Below are positions 1 to 8,514 of a stretch of DNA of 64,000 nt, in pieces. The DNA lies in the NCBI GenBank assembly GCA_910574635.1, contig CAJTCG010000013.1, positions 58,318 to 122,317 of the forward strand, given 5' to 3'. Positions within the stretch are counted from its first letter, which is position 1. Each line of letters begins with the position of its first letter. Under the pieces are notes generated by a model. It saw only the letters and a program-made list of their open reading frames with translations, did no database searches and was not told where the DNA came from. Source of the DNA: Oscillospiraceae bacterium (GTDB taxonomy: Bacteria > Bacillota > Clostridia > Oscillospirales > Oscillospiraceae). The position numbers were made by a program, and so were the translations under genes.

Positions 1-2
1 TG

Positions 3-71
3 TTTTTCCTCTTCCGGGAGAACGCGGACGAGGAGCTGCTGGTGGCCCTGGGGCTGCTGCTGATTTTATAA
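3..71 (+). CDS. 3' end of an unidentified gene (partial)
   Basis: An open frame enters from the left edge and stops at TAA 69-71, giving a 22-residue C-terminus that ends in a leucine-rich run (LLVALGLLLIL). A palindromic terminator follows 8 bases later, which supports a real gene end. The fragment is too short to assign. The hydrophobic end could be a membrane segment or a packed helix; no function is proposed. Confidence 0.5.
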   Translation, partial: FFLFRENADEELLVALGLLLIL

Positions 72-78
72 ACGGAAA

Positions 79-100
79 AAGGACGGGAATTCCCGTCCTT
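79..100. terminator. bidirectional rho-independent terminator
   Basis: A perfect 22-base palindrome (AAGGACGGGAA and its complement) lies between two converging genes. Runs of T follow it on both strands. It ends the rightward partial gene and the leftward trpS-tagO-wecB operon. Confidence 0.8.
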
Positions 101-108
101 TCCTTGTC

Positions 109-891
109 TCAATTTATGGGCACCATGGACTCCGTCCCGCCGTCGTCCAGCAGCACCGTGCCGTCGGGCAGGGTGAACCGGGAGGCGTCGTATTCCGTCT
201 GGTCCACGTAGAGGGAGGTCATCCGGTAGACGGCGTTTTCCCCCAGCAGGCGCTCCGCCTGGACCAGCAGGCCGTTTTCCACGCTGACCCAATACCGGGT
301 GGAATAGCCCGCCTCATCCGCCGCTGTCTCCACGTAGATGCAGGTCAGGGTGTCCAGGGGCCGGTAGTCCGCCAAAGAGATGTCCTCCACAGGCAGATCC
401 AGGATGTCCTCATAGGTGGGGATGGACTGCTCCACGTCGGCGGAGAACTCTCCCGCCGGCAGTACGGCGACCTCCGCGTCCTGGTCATAGCCGTACCAAA
501 TATAAGTTTTCTCCCCATTGGTAAGGCTGATGCGGGTATTCCCGTCCGGCAGTCCCCGGTCCACCCGGGTCCAGGGTCCCCGGACGATGGTGTAGAGCTC
601 AACCGTCCCGCCGCCGCCGTCCCAAAGGTACTCAAGGGTCATGTTCCGCCCGTAGTTTTCCGGTCTTGAGAGGCTGGAAACAGCGGCCTGGACCGTCTCG
701 GGCGTGATTTCAACAACCGTCACGCCGGAGGAGTCGCCGCCGTCCCCGGCGGCGGGGTCCCTGGGAAGATCGGAGGGGGGGAGGGTAATATGGGCGGTGC
801 GGTTCAAGCTGCCCCCCAGCATCAGGGCCACGAGGAGAACGGCAATGGCCAGTACGGCCCAGGTGACCCAATTCAGCTTCTGCTTATCCAT
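109..891 (-). CDS. membrane-anchored protein of unknown function
   Basis: The 260-residue product starts MDKQKLNWV and has one N-terminal membrane segment (about residues 10-27), then an acidic, Gly/Asp-rich linker to about residue 55 and a soluble, probably extracytoplasmic domain. The beta-rich, aromatic soluble part loosely recalls LolA/outer-membrane-lipoprotein-sorting-like folds of Gram-positive anchored proteins, but I cannot name a family. It is the last gene of the leftward operon, 6 bases after wecB and just before the terminator. Co-transcription suggests, but does not prove, a cell-envelope role. Confidence 0.6.
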   Translation of the reverse strand: MDKQKLNWVTWAVLAIAVLLVALMLGGSLNRTAHITLPPSDLPRDPAAGDGGDSSGVTVVEITPETVQAAVSSLSRPENYGRNMTLEYLWDGGGGTVELYTIVRGPWTRVDRGLPDGNTRISLTNGEKTYIWYGYDQDAEVAVLPAGEFSADVEQSIPTYEDILDLPVEDISLADYRPLDTLTCIYVETAADEAGYSTRYWVSVENGLLVQAERLLGENAVYRMTSLYVDQTEYDASRFTLPDGTVLLDDGGTESMVPIN

Positions 892-897
892 GGCCCG

Positions 898-2049
898 TTA
901 CGCCCCGTAATCGGCGGGCCGTTCTTCCCGGAGGCCGAAACGCCACTCGACGGCGTCGGCGATGCGGCGGCAGGCGTGCCCGTCGCCGTAGGGATTCACG
1001 GCGTGGGCCATCTTGTCGTAGGCCTGCTTGTCCCGGATGAGCCGGGTGGCCATGGTGACGATGTCGTCCTGGACGACGCCCGCCAGCTTCACGGTTCCGG
1101 CGGCCACGGCCTCGGGCCGTTCCGTCTCCCGGCGGAGAACCAGCACGGGCTTGCCCAGGGCCGGGGCCTCCTCCTGGAGCCCGCCGGAGTCCGTCAGCAC
1201 TAAGAAGCAGCGGTCCATCAGGTTGTGCATCTCGTCGGCGGGCAGGGGGTCGATCAAATGGACCCGGGGCGCGCCTCGGAGGTATTGATCCACGGCTTCC
1301 TGGACCACCGGGCTGAGATGGACGGGGTAGACCAGTTCCACGTCCCGGTTCTCCTCGGCAATCTGCCGGAGGGCCAGCATGATTTGTTTCATAGGCTCGC
1401 CGTAGTTCTCCCGCCGGTGGCAGGTGACCAGAAGAACTTTCTTCTCCCCGTAGGGCAGACGGTTCAGCTCATCTGTGGTGAAACGGTAATCCTTCCGCAC
1501 GGTGGTGTTCAGCGCGTCGATGACGGTGTTTCCCGTGATGAAGATGCCCCCGGGGTCCTGTCCCTCCCGGAGGAGGTTTTCCCGGTTCCCGGCGGTGGGG
1601 CAGAAGTGCAGGTCCGCGATGGAGGAGGTCAGCACCCGGTTCATCTCCTCGGGAAAGGGGGCGTATTTGTCATAGGTCCGCAGGCCCGCCTCCACATGGC
1701 CCACGGAAACCTGATGATAATACGCGGAGAGAGCCCCGGCGAAGGTGGTGGAGGTGTCCCCGTGGACCAGGATCATGTCGGGCTTCAGCTCGTCGATGGC
1801 CTCGTCCATGCCCAGGAGGCACTTGCTGGTGATGTGGGAGAGGGTCTGCCGGGGGGCCATGATGTCCAGGTCCCGGTCAGGCCGAACGCCGAAGACCTCC
1901 AGCACGCTGTCCAGCATCTGCCGGTGCTGGGCGGTAACGCAGCAGAGGCTTTCAATGCCGGGACGGGAGGCCAGCTCCTTTACCAGAGGGCACATTTTGA
2001 TGGCCTCCGGACGGGTGCCGAAGACGCTCATGATACGCACGTTTTTCAT
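898..2049 (-). CDS. wecB: UDP-N-acetylglucosamine 2-epimerase (non-hydrolysing)
   Basis: This cytoplasmic enzyme interconverts UDP-GlcNAc and UDP-ManNAc, feeding teichoic-acid or other envelope polysaccharide synthesis. The 383-residue length is normal for the family. Visible motifs are FGTRPEAIK at 10-18, HGDTST at 96-101, GHVEAGLRT at 117-125, PFPEEMNR at 131-138 and HRREN at 211-215, all typical of the WecB/MnaA fold and active site. Its ATG overlaps the stop of the upstream lipid-linked sugar transferase gene by four bases (ATGA), so the two are translationally coupled. In a Firmicute the product could equally be named MnaA. Confidence 0.93.
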   Translation of the reverse strand: MKNVRIMSVFGTRPEAIKMCPLVKELASRPGIESLCCVTAQHRQMLDSVLEVFGVRPDRDLDIMAPRQTLSHITSKCLLGMDEAIDELKPDMILVHGDTSTTFAGALSAYYHQVSVGHVEAGLRTYDKYAPFPEEMNRVLTSSIADLHFCPTAGNRENLLREGQDPGGIFITGNTVIDALNTTVRKDYRFTTDELNRLPYGEKKVLLVTCHRRENYGEPMKQIMLALRQIAEENRDVELVYPVHLSPVVQEAVDQYLRGAPRVHLIDPLPADEMHNLMDRCFLVLTDSGGLQEEAPALGKPVLVLRRETERPEAVAAGTVKLAGVVQDDIVTMATRLIRDKQAYDKMAHAVNPYGDGHACRRIADAVEWRFGLREERPADYGA

Positions 2050-3203
2050 GTCTGCTCCTTGTCCCCATGACCGGGGGCTTCCTCTTTTTCCTGGTGTTCG
2101 CCGTGGTGTCCCAGATCCCTGAGCTCCTCAAGCTCTTCGTGGAGCTCCTCCCGGATCTCCTTGGGGAACACCACTCGGGCGGCCACGGCCCCTACGATGC
2201 ACAGCGTCGCGAAGAAAAGCATGGCCTTCTGCTCCCCTCCAGTGGTCAGCACCACCGCGGAGAGGCCCAGCATGGCGGAAATGACGTACAGCGTCGCCAC
2301 CGCCTGTTTCTGATTCAGCCCCATGTCGATGAGCCGGTGGTGGATGTGGCCCCGGTCGGCGTGCATGGGGCTTTGCCCGTGGGCCAGGCGGCGGATGAAG
2401 GCGAAAGTAGTATCGAAAATGGGCAGTCCTAAAATCAGGAAGGGCACGGCGAAGGAGATCACCGCGTAGAACTTGAAGAGTCCCTGGATGGACATGGTGG
2501 CCAGGATATAGCCCAGGAAGGTGGCCCCGGTGTCCCCCATGAACATCTTGGCGGGGTTGAGGTTGTAGGGCATGAAGCCCACACAGGCCCCCACCAGCGC
2601 CGCCATGACGATGGCGACCTGGGCCTCGGAGGCCAGGAGGGCAATAACCAGCATGGTGGTGGCGGAGATGGCGGAGACGCCGTTGGCCAGGCCGTCCAGC
2701 CCGTCGATGAGGTTCACCGCGTTGGTGATGGCTACGATCCAGAGCACCGTGAAGGGCACGGACAGGGGGCCCAGCACCCAGTAGAGGCTGTCTGAAAAGA
2801 TGTTGGGGTTGGAAAAGGCCTGAATGACCACGCCGTTCAAGGCGGGGATCAGGGCGGCGGCGATCTGGACCACGAATTTCAGCATGGCGGGCAGGGCCAT
2901 GATGTCGTCCACCACCCCCAGGACCACGATGATGACGGAGCCCAGGAGGATGCTCTGCATCTGGCCGTTCCCCCCCCGGACGCCGCCCAGGATGAGGACG
3001 CTGACCATAAAGCCAATGAAGATGGCCAGGCCCCCCAGGCGGGGGATGGGGACCTTGTGCATCCGGCGGGCGTCCTTAGGCACGTCCACCGCCCCCACCT
3101 TGTAGGCGAAGGTTTTTACCACGGGGGTCATCAGGAAGCTGACGACCAGCGCCGTCAAAAGGGCGAGGGCCACATAGGCAATCAGCCGGTTATCTAAGGG
3201 CAT
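2046..3203 (-). CDS. tagO: polyprenyl-phosphate HexNAc-1-phosphate transferase (TagO/WecA type)
   Basis: This integral membrane enzyme transfers GlcNAc-1-phosphate (or a related sugar) from UDP-sugar to undecaprenyl phosphate, the first lipid-linked step of teichoic acid or polysaccharide assembly. The 385 residues hold about ten membrane helices. MraY/WecA signatures are VVDD at 97-100, NAVNLIDGLDG at 160-170, a GDTGA motif near 222-226 and HADRGHIHHRL at 280-290. The last favours the WecA/TagO branch over MraY. The C-terminal tail is long, charged and Glu/His-rich. The gene follows trpS by 12 bases and overlaps wecB, a sensible pairing because WecB makes the next sugar donor. Confidence 0.9.
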   Translation of the reverse strand: MPLDNRLIAYVALALLTALVVSFLMTPVVKTFAYKVGAVDVPKDARRMHKVPIPRLGGLAIFIGFMVSVLILGGVRGGNGQMQSILLGSVIIVVLGVVDDIMALPAMLKFVVQIAAALIPALNGVVIQAFSNPNIFSDSLYWVLGPLSVPFTVLWIVAITNAVNLIDGLDGLANGVSAISATTMLVIALLASEAQVAIVMAALVGACVGFMPYNLNPAKMFMGDTGATFLGYILATMSIQGLFKFYAVISFAVPFLILGLPIFDTTFAFIRRLAHGQSPMHADRGHIHHRLIDMGLNQKQAVATLYVISAMLGLSAVVLTTGGEQKAMLFFATLCIVGAVAARVVFPKEIREELHEELEELRDLGHHGEHQEKEEAPGHGDKEQT

Positions 3204-3215
3204 GTTGCGTTCTCC

Positions 3216-4217
3216 TTATCTGGGTAGAAACCCGACCTTTTTGTAGACCTTGGCCAGGGTGCGGCCGGCAATGCGGGAGGCCCGCTCCGCGCCCTGGCGG
3301 TAGAGGCCCTCCAGATACGCCTTGTCGGCCATCAGGCGCTGGGCCTCCTCCCGGATGGGGCGGAACAGCTCGATGACCGCGTCGCCCACGGCGGGCTTGA
3401 AGACTCCGTAGCCCTGGCCCTGGAATTCGGCCTCCGCCTCCTCCAGGGTCTTTCCTGCGGCGGCGCAGTAGATGGTCAGCAGGTTGGAGACACCGGGCTT
3501 CGACTCCTTGTCATAGCGGACGGCGGTTTCGCTGTCGGTGACGGCCCGCTTGAACTTCCGCTGGATGACCTCCGGCGGGTCCATCAGGTTGACGCAGCCG
3601 TCGGGGTCGGATTTGCTCATCTTGTTCATGGGGTTGCCCAGGCTCATGATCCGGGCGCCCTGGTCCACTCTTTGAATGAAGGGTTCCGGCAGGGTGAAGG
3701 TGTCGCTGTAGACGCCGTTGAAGCGCTGGGCAATGTCCCGGCACAGCTCCACATGCTGGCGCTGGTCCTCGCCCACGGGCACCAGGTCCGTCTGGTAGAG
3801 CAGGATGTCCGCCGCCATGAGCACCGGGTAGGTAAAGAGGCCGGCGGTGATGTTGTCGGCGTGCTGCTGGGATTTCTGCTTGAACTGGGTCATGCGGCTC
3901 AGCTCGCCGAACTGGGTGCAGCAGCTCAGCACCCAGCTCAGCTCCGCGTGCTGGGGGACGTGGCTCTGGATGAAGAGGATGCTCTTCTCCGGGTCCAGGC
4001 CGCAGGCGACATACTGGGCCAGCTGGCCCAGCGCCCGGCGGCGCAGATCTGCGGGCACCTGCCGCACGGTGATGGCATGCATATCCACGATGCAGTAGAC
4101 GCACTCGTATTCGTCCTGAAGGGCGACCCAGTTTTTGATGGCGCCCATATAAGACCCAAGGGTCAGCTCTCCGCTGGGCTGGATGCCGCTGAAAATCCGT
4201 TTCTTCTTGCTTTCCAT
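3216..4217 (-). CDS. trpS: tryptophan--tRNA ligase
   Basis: A class I aminoacyl-tRNA synthetase that charges tRNA-Trp. The 333-residue length fits bacterial TrpRS. The HIGH-equivalent lies in SGIQPSGELTLGSY (about 10-23) and the KMSKS loop is at 199-203 (NKMSKSD). The ATG start is preceded by GCGAGGT at a short spacing. An upstream T-box leader with a UGG specifier controls it, which independently confirms Trp specificity. It heads the leftward operon carrying tagO and wecB. Confidence 0.96.
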   Translation of the reverse strand: MESKKKRIFSGIQPSGELTLGSYMGAIKNWVALQDEYECVYCIVDMHAITVRQVPADLRRRALGQLAQYVACGLDPEKSILFIQSHVPQHAELSWVLSCCTQFGELSRMTQFKQKSQQHADNITAGLFTYPVLMAADILLYQTDLVPVGEDQRQHVELCRDIAQRFNGVYSDTFTLPEPFIQRVDQGARIMSLGNPMNKMSKSDPDGCVNLMDPPEVIQRKFKRAVTDSETAVRYDKESKPGVSNLLTIYCAAAGKTLEEAEAEFQGQGYGVFKPAVGDAVIELFRPIREEAQRLMADKAYLEGLYRQGAERASRIAGRTLAKVYKKVGFLPR

Positions 4218-4403
4218 AACATACCTCGCTGTCCGGTTCCGGAGCGCCGGAACCTGCTCAATTTTACTAGTTTACCACGAACTGGCGAAAAGTGCAATTG
4301 CCGGAGGGCAAAAACGGTGGAGATTCCTTTTTATTGAATTATCGAAGATAAAGCATGGCGCCCGCCCCTTTCAAAATGCCGGCCGATTCCCGGGTGAAGG
4401 GTC

Positions 4404-4453
4404 AAAAAAAGACCCCCATCCCAAGAAAAGACCTGTTGCAGGTATCTTTGGGA
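4404..4453 (-). terminator. T-box regulated terminator
   Basis: Read leftward, TCCCAAAGATACCTG (4453-4439) pairs with the segment at 4435-4419 across a short loop. A GGGGG stretch and T7 (4410-4404) follow. It competes with the T-box antiterminator. Confidence 0.85.
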
Positions 4454-4713
4454 CAAAAGCCTTAAAACTTCTGCGGTGCCACCCAAATTGGCGGTTTCAA
4501 ACCGCCCGCTCGGCGGCGCGCCGTCACGCGCCTTTCCTTGGTAACGGGGGAAAAGCCCGTCGAAGCGTAATGAGGGAGCCTGCTCCCGGTTCAGCCCGCC
4601 CTCCGCGGTCCATTCAACAGGCTTGCGTCTGCCGCCCTTCCACCACCGGCGGCTCGCTATGAAAACCAAGACCCCGTTTACTTCTCCGCATCATCGGTTT
4701 GCGCTTATATGTT
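4404..4713 (-). promoter_or_regulatory. tRNA-Trp-sensing T-box riboswitch leader of trpS
   Basis: On the minus strand the conserved T-box UGGGUGGCACCGC is at 4485-4473 and is followed by a terminator hairpin and seven U residues. Upstream, the Stem I specifier region reads GAAUGGACC, with the UGG Trp codon at 4612-4610. Uncharged tRNA-Trp should pair with UGG and, through its CCA end, with the T-box, stabilising the antiterminator. The order of promoter, Stem I, T-box, terminator and trpS is canonical. Confidence 0.93.
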
Positions 4714-4719
4714 TTATAC

Positions 4720-4748
4720 AGCATACGCCGCGGGGCCGGGTTTGTCAA
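4720..4748 (-). promoter_or_regulatory. sigma-A promoter of the trpS operon
   Basis: -35 TTGACA (4748-4743), a 17-base spacer and -10 TATGCT (4725-4720). Transcription would start near 4713, just ahead of T-box Stem I. Confidence 0.88.
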
Positions 4749-4841
4749 GTGCCGGAGCGCATTTTGACGGTTTTTATAAACGCGGGCCCTTCAGGACGGG
4801 CCGTTTCCCCTGTTTTTGAACAGGTTTTTTGGCAAAACCCC

Positions 4842-4870
4842 TTGTGATTTCAAGATTTTCTTGCTATACT
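4842..4870 (+). promoter_or_regulatory. sigma-A promoter of the signal peptidase operon
   Basis: -35 TTGTGA (4842-4847), a 17-base spacer and -10 TATACT (4865-4870), about 40 bases ahead of the first signal peptidase ATG. Confidence 0.75.
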
Positions 4871-4911
4871 AATTAAGATTGAAAATTTTTAACGCCATAG
4901 GAGGAAGCAGC

Positions 4912-5505
4912 ATGCCGGACGAGAAGAAGGATGAAAAAAAGCAGGAACAGCCGGGCCGGGGCCTCTACGATTGGGCCCAGGCGCTGGTGTGCTCCGTATT
5001 GGCGGCGGTGGTGATGTTTGCCTTCGGGGCCCGGGTGGTGGGCGTCTCCGGCGGTTCCATGCGGGAAACGCTGCAAAACGGAGATCTGCTGCTGGTGGTG
5101 AACCGGGTTCTTTGCGGGGATTTTGAGCGGGGCGACGTGGTCATTGCCGCCAAGGCCGGTTTTGAGAACGGAGAGCCCATTGTCAAGCGGGTCATCGCCA
5201 CGGAGGGAGAGACCGTGGACGTGGATTTTGACAACGGCGTGGTCTATGTGGACGGCCAGGCTCTGGAGGAGCCTTATATCCGGGAGGCCACCCATCTGTC
5301 GGAGGGAACGGAGTTCCCCTTCACCGTGCCGGAGGGCTGCGTCTTCCTCATGGGGGACAACCGCAACGGAAGCCGGGACAGCCGGGCCCCGGAGCTGGGG
5401 GCGGTGGACCAGCGCTGCCTTATCGGCCGGGCGGTGTTTTTGCTGCTGCCGGGAATGACCGAGGACCTGGGTATGCGGGAGTGGGATCGCATTGGGTCGC
5501 TCTGA
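4912..5505 (+). CDS. lepB: signal peptidase I (first of tandem pair)
   Basis: Membrane-bound serine protease that removes signal peptides from exported proteins. From the ATG at 4912 (ribosome site GGAGGAA at 4900-4906; an upstream TTG would place the ribosome site inside the gene) it has 197 residues. A single N-terminal membrane helix spans about residues 22-44. Catalytic Ser49 is in GGSM and the general-base Lys92 in VKRVIA; the GDNRNGSRDSR box is at about 148-158. It is followed after 35 bases by a close paralogue of identical length. Confidence 0.94.
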   Translation: MPDEKKDEKKQEQPGRGLYDWAQALVCSVLAAVVMFAFGARVVGVSGGSMRETLQNGDLLLVVNRVLCGDFERGDVVIAAKAGFENGEPIVKRVIATEGETVDVDFDNGVVYVDGQALEEPYIREATHLSEGTEFPFTVPEGCVFLMGDNRNGSRDSRAPELGAVDQRCLIGRAVFLLLPGMTEDLGMREWDRIGSL

Positions 5506-5540
5506 GAGGCGGTACCCTGGAATCAAGGAGAGAAAGAGAC

Positions 5541-6134
5541 ATGCAGAAAGAAGCGCGGGCGGAACCGGAGAAGAAGGGCCGGGGCCGCGAAATGTACGAG
5601 TGGGTCCAGGCCCTGGTCTGCTCCGTGCTGGCCGTGGTGCTGGTATTTACCTTCGGCGCACGCCTCATCGGTGTGGACGGGCACTCCATGGTGCCTACCC
5701 TCCAGGACGGGGACCGGCTGCTGGTGCTGAACTCCATGCTCTGCGGCGGATATGAGCCGGGGGACATCGTGGTTTTGCGGAAGGAGAGCTTCCTCCCCAC
5801 GCCCATCGTCAAGCGGGTCATCGCCGCGGAGGGCCAGGTGGTGGACATCGATTTTGGGTCCGGCGTGGTCTATGTGGACGGAAAACGCCTCCATGAGGAC
5901 TATATCAACGAGCTGACCTTCACGCCGGAGGGAACGGAATTTCCCCTCACCGTGCCGGAGGGCTGCGTTTTCGTCATGGGGGACAACCGCAACCACTCTA
6001 CCGACAGCCGGAGCAGTCAGCTGGGCACCATCGACACGCGCTATATCATTGGCCGGGCGGCGTTTCTGGCCCTGCCCGGCCCGGACGCCGAAACGGGAAT
6101 CCGGGACTACGGACGAATTGGAGGAATCGGCTAG
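5541..6134 (+). CDS. lepB: signal peptidase I (second of tandem pair)
   Basis: Paralogue of the preceding gene, also 197 residues from the ATG at 5541 (ribosome site AAGGAG at 5525-5530). Catalytic Ser49 is in GHSM, Lys91 in VKRVIA, and the GDNRNHSTDSR box is conserved. The two proteins align end to end without gaps in the core, so this is a local duplication with divergence in the substrate-binding surface (LNSMLCGGYEPGD against VNRVLCGDFERGD). Its TAG stop shares a base with the GTG of rbgA, indicating translational coupling. Confidence 0.94.
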   Translation: MQKEARAEPEKKGRGREMYEWVQALVCSVLAVVLVFTFGARLIGVDGHSMVPTLQDGDRLLVLNSMLCGGYEPGDIVVLRKESFLPTPIVKRVIAAEGQVVDIDFGSGVVYVDGKRLHEDYINELTFTPEGTEFPLTVPEGCVFVMGDNRNHSTDSRSSQLGTIDTRYIIGRAAFLALPGPDAETGIRDYGRIGGIG

Positions 6135-7003
6135 TGGAAATCCAATGGTACCCCGGGCACATGGCAAAGACCCGGCGGATGATCGGGGAACAGCTGAAAA
6201 ACGTGGACGCGGTGTGCGAGATTTTGGATGCCCGCATTCCCCGCTCCAGCCGCAACCCGGACATAGACGGCCTGACGGCGGGGAAGCCCCGGCTGGTGGT
6301 TTTGAACCGGGCGGACCAGGCGGACCGGGAGGCGACCAAAGACTGGGCGGCTTTCTTCAAGGAAAAGGGCTGGGCGGTGCTGGAAACGGATTCTAAGAGC
6401 GGCGCGGGCACGGCGAAATTTTCCGCCGCGGTCCGGGAGCTGCTGGCGGACAAGCTGCGCGCTTACGCCGAGAAGGGCCAGACGGGCCGGGTGGTCCGGG
6501 TCATGGTCCTGGGCATCCCCAACGTGGGGAAGTCCACCTTTATCAATAAAATCGCGGGCCGGAAGACCGCCAAGGCGGAGGACCGCCCCGGCGTTACCCG
6601 CTCGAAGCAGTGGGTGCCCATCGACCGGGGTCTTGAGCTGCTGGATACCCCCGGCATCCTCTGGCCCAAGCTGGACGACAAGGACGTGGGGCTCCATCTG
6701 GCCTTTACCGGCGCGGTGAAAGACGAGATTCTGGACACGGAGACCCTGGGGTGCCATTTGATGGCGTACCTTGCGGAGCACTACCCCGAGGCGCTGAAAA
6801 CCGGCTACAAGCTCCCCGCCCTTCCGGAGCGGGAGGGGGAGGAGAACGACGTGGCCTACGGCTGGCGGCTTCTGGAGACCGCCGGGCGGCGGCGGGGCTT
6901 TCTTGTCTCCGGCGGCGAGGTGGACACCGAGCGCATGGCGAAGATTTTGCTGGACGAATTCCGCTCCGGCAAGCTGGGGCGGTTTACGCTGGAGGCACCG
7001 TAA
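6134..7003 (+). CDS. rbgA: ribosome biogenesis GTPase RbgA (YlqF)
   Basis: Circularly permuted GTPase needed for late 50S subunit maturation. The N-terminus QWYPGHMAKTRR is the family hallmark. Motif order is permuted: the G4 equivalent LNRAD (57-61) comes before G1 GIPNVGKST (127-135), G2 PGVT and G3 DTPG (171-174). The 289-residue length is typical. The start is GTG at 6134, sharing a base with the previous stop. G4 reads NRAD rather than NKxD, a tolerated variant in this family. The lepB-rbgA-rnhB-yraN neighbourhood is conserved in Firmicutes. Confidence 0.95.
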   Translation: MEIQWYPGHMAKTRRMIGEQLKNVDAVCEILDARIPRSSRNPDIDGLTAGKPRLVVLNRADQADREATKDWAAFFKEKGWAVLETDSKSGAGTAKFSAAVRELLADKLRAYAEKGQTGRVVRVMVLGIPNVGKSTFINKIAGRKTAKAEDRPGVTRSKQWVPIDRGLELLDTPGILWPKLDDKDVGLHLAFTGAVKDEILDTETLGCHLMAYLAEHYPEALKTGYKLPALPEREGEENDVAYGWRLLETAGRRRGFLVSGGEVDTERMAKILLDEFRSGKLGRFTLEAP

Positions 7004-7539
7004 TGGGAGATAACAAGCGATGGTCCGCCGCCGATTTCGCGGCGCTTTTATGGGTGGCCCTGCATTTGTATACTAGCGTCAGCGCGTTTGGATACGGCTT
7101 GTATCAAACATATACAACGCGGTTCTGGATTTTGCTGACGGTCTGGCTCCTGGGCCTGCTGGCCCTGGACGCGTGGCTGTACGCCGCCGGGAGGCCGGGA
7201 CTGCTCCGCTTTGTAAAATGGTATTGGGTTTTCAGCGCCGCGATGGCGGCGGCAGTGATTCTGGCCGCCGAACTGGATTTGATTCACGATGTGAACGGGA
7301 TTCTTGTTTTTGGGGTGCTTTGCACCTTCCTGACGCCGCTGAATCAGCTGCTGGCCTTTACGTGGCTGCTGTTTCAATGGCTGGCGGGCTTGCCGGGAAT
7401 GGTCCGGTACAGCGGGGGATGCGGGGCGGTATTGTTCGTCTGCGTGATTCATTTCATCTATTTCGCCTGGCTCCACCGCCGGGCCAAAAGGAGAGAAGCC
7501 CATGGACCTGTGGACCCCGGAGCGGGAACAGTGGAATAG
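7003..7539 (+). CDS. small multi-pass membrane protein of unknown function
   Basis: The ATG at 7003 overlaps the rbgA stop (TAATG), which fixes the start. The 178-residue product has about four or five hydrophobic segments (near residues 12-32, 38-58, 70-90, 95-125 and 135-155) and a basic end. Its last 38 bases overlap rnhB in another frame, so the terminal RRAKRREAHGP tail is encoded by sequence doubling as the rnhB ribosome site and start. I do not recognise a family. Its position implies coupled expression with rbgA and rnhB but no function. Confidence 0.7.
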   Translation: MGDNKRWSAADFAALLWVALHLYTSVSAFGYGLYQTYTTRFWILLTVWLLGLLALDAWLYAAGRPGLLRFVKWYWVFSAAMAAAVILAAELDLIHDVNGILVFGVLCTFLTPLNQLLAFTWLLFQWLAGLPGMVRYSGGCGAVLFVCVIHFIYFAWLHRRAKRREAHGPVDPGAGTVE

Positions 7540-8122
7540 GGGGTACAGCTTCCTCTGCGGCGTGGACGAGGCGGGGGCGGGCCCCCTGGCGGGGCCGGTG
7601 TACGCCGCCGCCGTCATCCTTCCCCGGGAAATCGAGATTCCCGGCCTGAATGACTCCAAGAAGTTGACCGAGAAAAAACGGGAAATCCTCTTTGACGAGA
7701 TTACCACTCAGGCGGAGGCGTGGTCCGTGGCCTTCGCCACGGCAGAAGAAATTGACGAAATGGATATCCTCAACGCCCGGATGCTGGCGATGCAAAGAGC
7801 CATCGACGGCCTGTCCGTGAAGCCGGACCTGGCCCTCATCGACGGCAATCGGGACCACGGCAGCCGGTTTGCCATAGAAACGCCCCACGCCTCCCTGATT
7901 GGCGGGGATGGAAAAAGCGCCTCCATCGCCGCGGCTTCCATTCTGGCAAAGGTCAGCCGGGACCGGCATGTATCCCGGGAGCTGGATGCCCTTTACCCGC
8001 AATACGGTTTCGCAAAGCACAAGGGTTACGGCACGAAGGCCCACTATGCCGCCCTGGACCGGCACGGCCCATGCCCGGCCCACCGGAAGACCTTCCTGAA
8101 AAAGTGGGAGGCCCGGCGGTGA
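7502..8122 (+). CDS. rnhB: ribonuclease HII
   Basis: Endonuclease that cleaves the RNA strand of RNA-DNA hybrids, including single ribonucleotides misincorporated in DNA. The 206-residue protein has CGVDEAGAGPLAGPV (Asp22, Glu23), DSKKL at 51-55, the acidic LIDGN (Asp114) and HKGYGT at 173-178, matching the RNase HII active site. The ATG has an AGGAGA ribosome site inside the preceding gene, and the two genes overlap by 38 bases. Confidence 0.95.
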   Translation: MDLWTPEREQWNRGYSFLCGVDEAGAGPLAGPVYAAAVILPREIEIPGLNDSKKLTEKKREILFDEITTQAEAWSVAFATAEEIDEMDILNARMLAMQRAIDGLSVKPDLALIDGNRDHGSRFAIETPHASLIGGDGKSASIAAASILAKVSRDRHVSRELDALYPQYGFAKHKGYGTKAHYAALDRHGPCPAHRKTFLKKWEARR

Positions 8123-8478
8123 GCGGGACAAAGGCCTCCGGGGACCAGGGGGAAGCCCTGGCAGGGCGGTATTTGGAGGCGCGGGGCTATACCATCTTAG
8201 ACCGCCAATGGCGCTGCCGCTTCGGGGAGCTGGACATTGTGGCCCGCAGCCCCGAGGGCGTCCTCTGCTTTGTGGAGGCAAAGCGCCGGGGCCCCGGCTC
8301 CATCGGGCTGCCCCGGGAATTTGTGGACGGGCGGAAACAGCAGCGCCTCCGCCGGGCCGCGAATCTTTACATGGGCTTTCACGGCCTGGACTGCCCCGCC
8401 CGCTTCGACGTGGCGGAGGTTTATGAGGGAAAGGACGGCGCGTTCCGGGTGGAGTACCTGGAGGACGCCTTTGCATAG
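8119..8478 (+). CDS. yraN: YraN family (UPF0102) endonuclease-like protein
   Basis: The 119-residue product from GTG 8119 overlaps the rnhB TGA by four bases. The fold signature G-D-x-x-E near the start (SGDQGEALAGRYLEARGY), then WRCRFGELDIVAR and FVEAKRR, is the restriction-endonuclease-like core of UPF0102, with the Glu-Asp-Glu-Lys set visible. Its biological role is not settled in any species. Position directly after rnhB is conserved widely. Confidence 0.9.
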   Translation: MSGTKASGDQGEALAGRYLEARGYTILDRQWRCRFGELDIVARSPEGVLCFVEAKRRGPGSIGLPREFVDGRKQQRLRRAANLYMGFHGLDCPARFDVAEVYEGKDGAFRVEYLEDAFA

Positions 8479-8514
8479 ATTCCAAAACACAACCAGAAAG
8501 GTGAGATACGAGAC

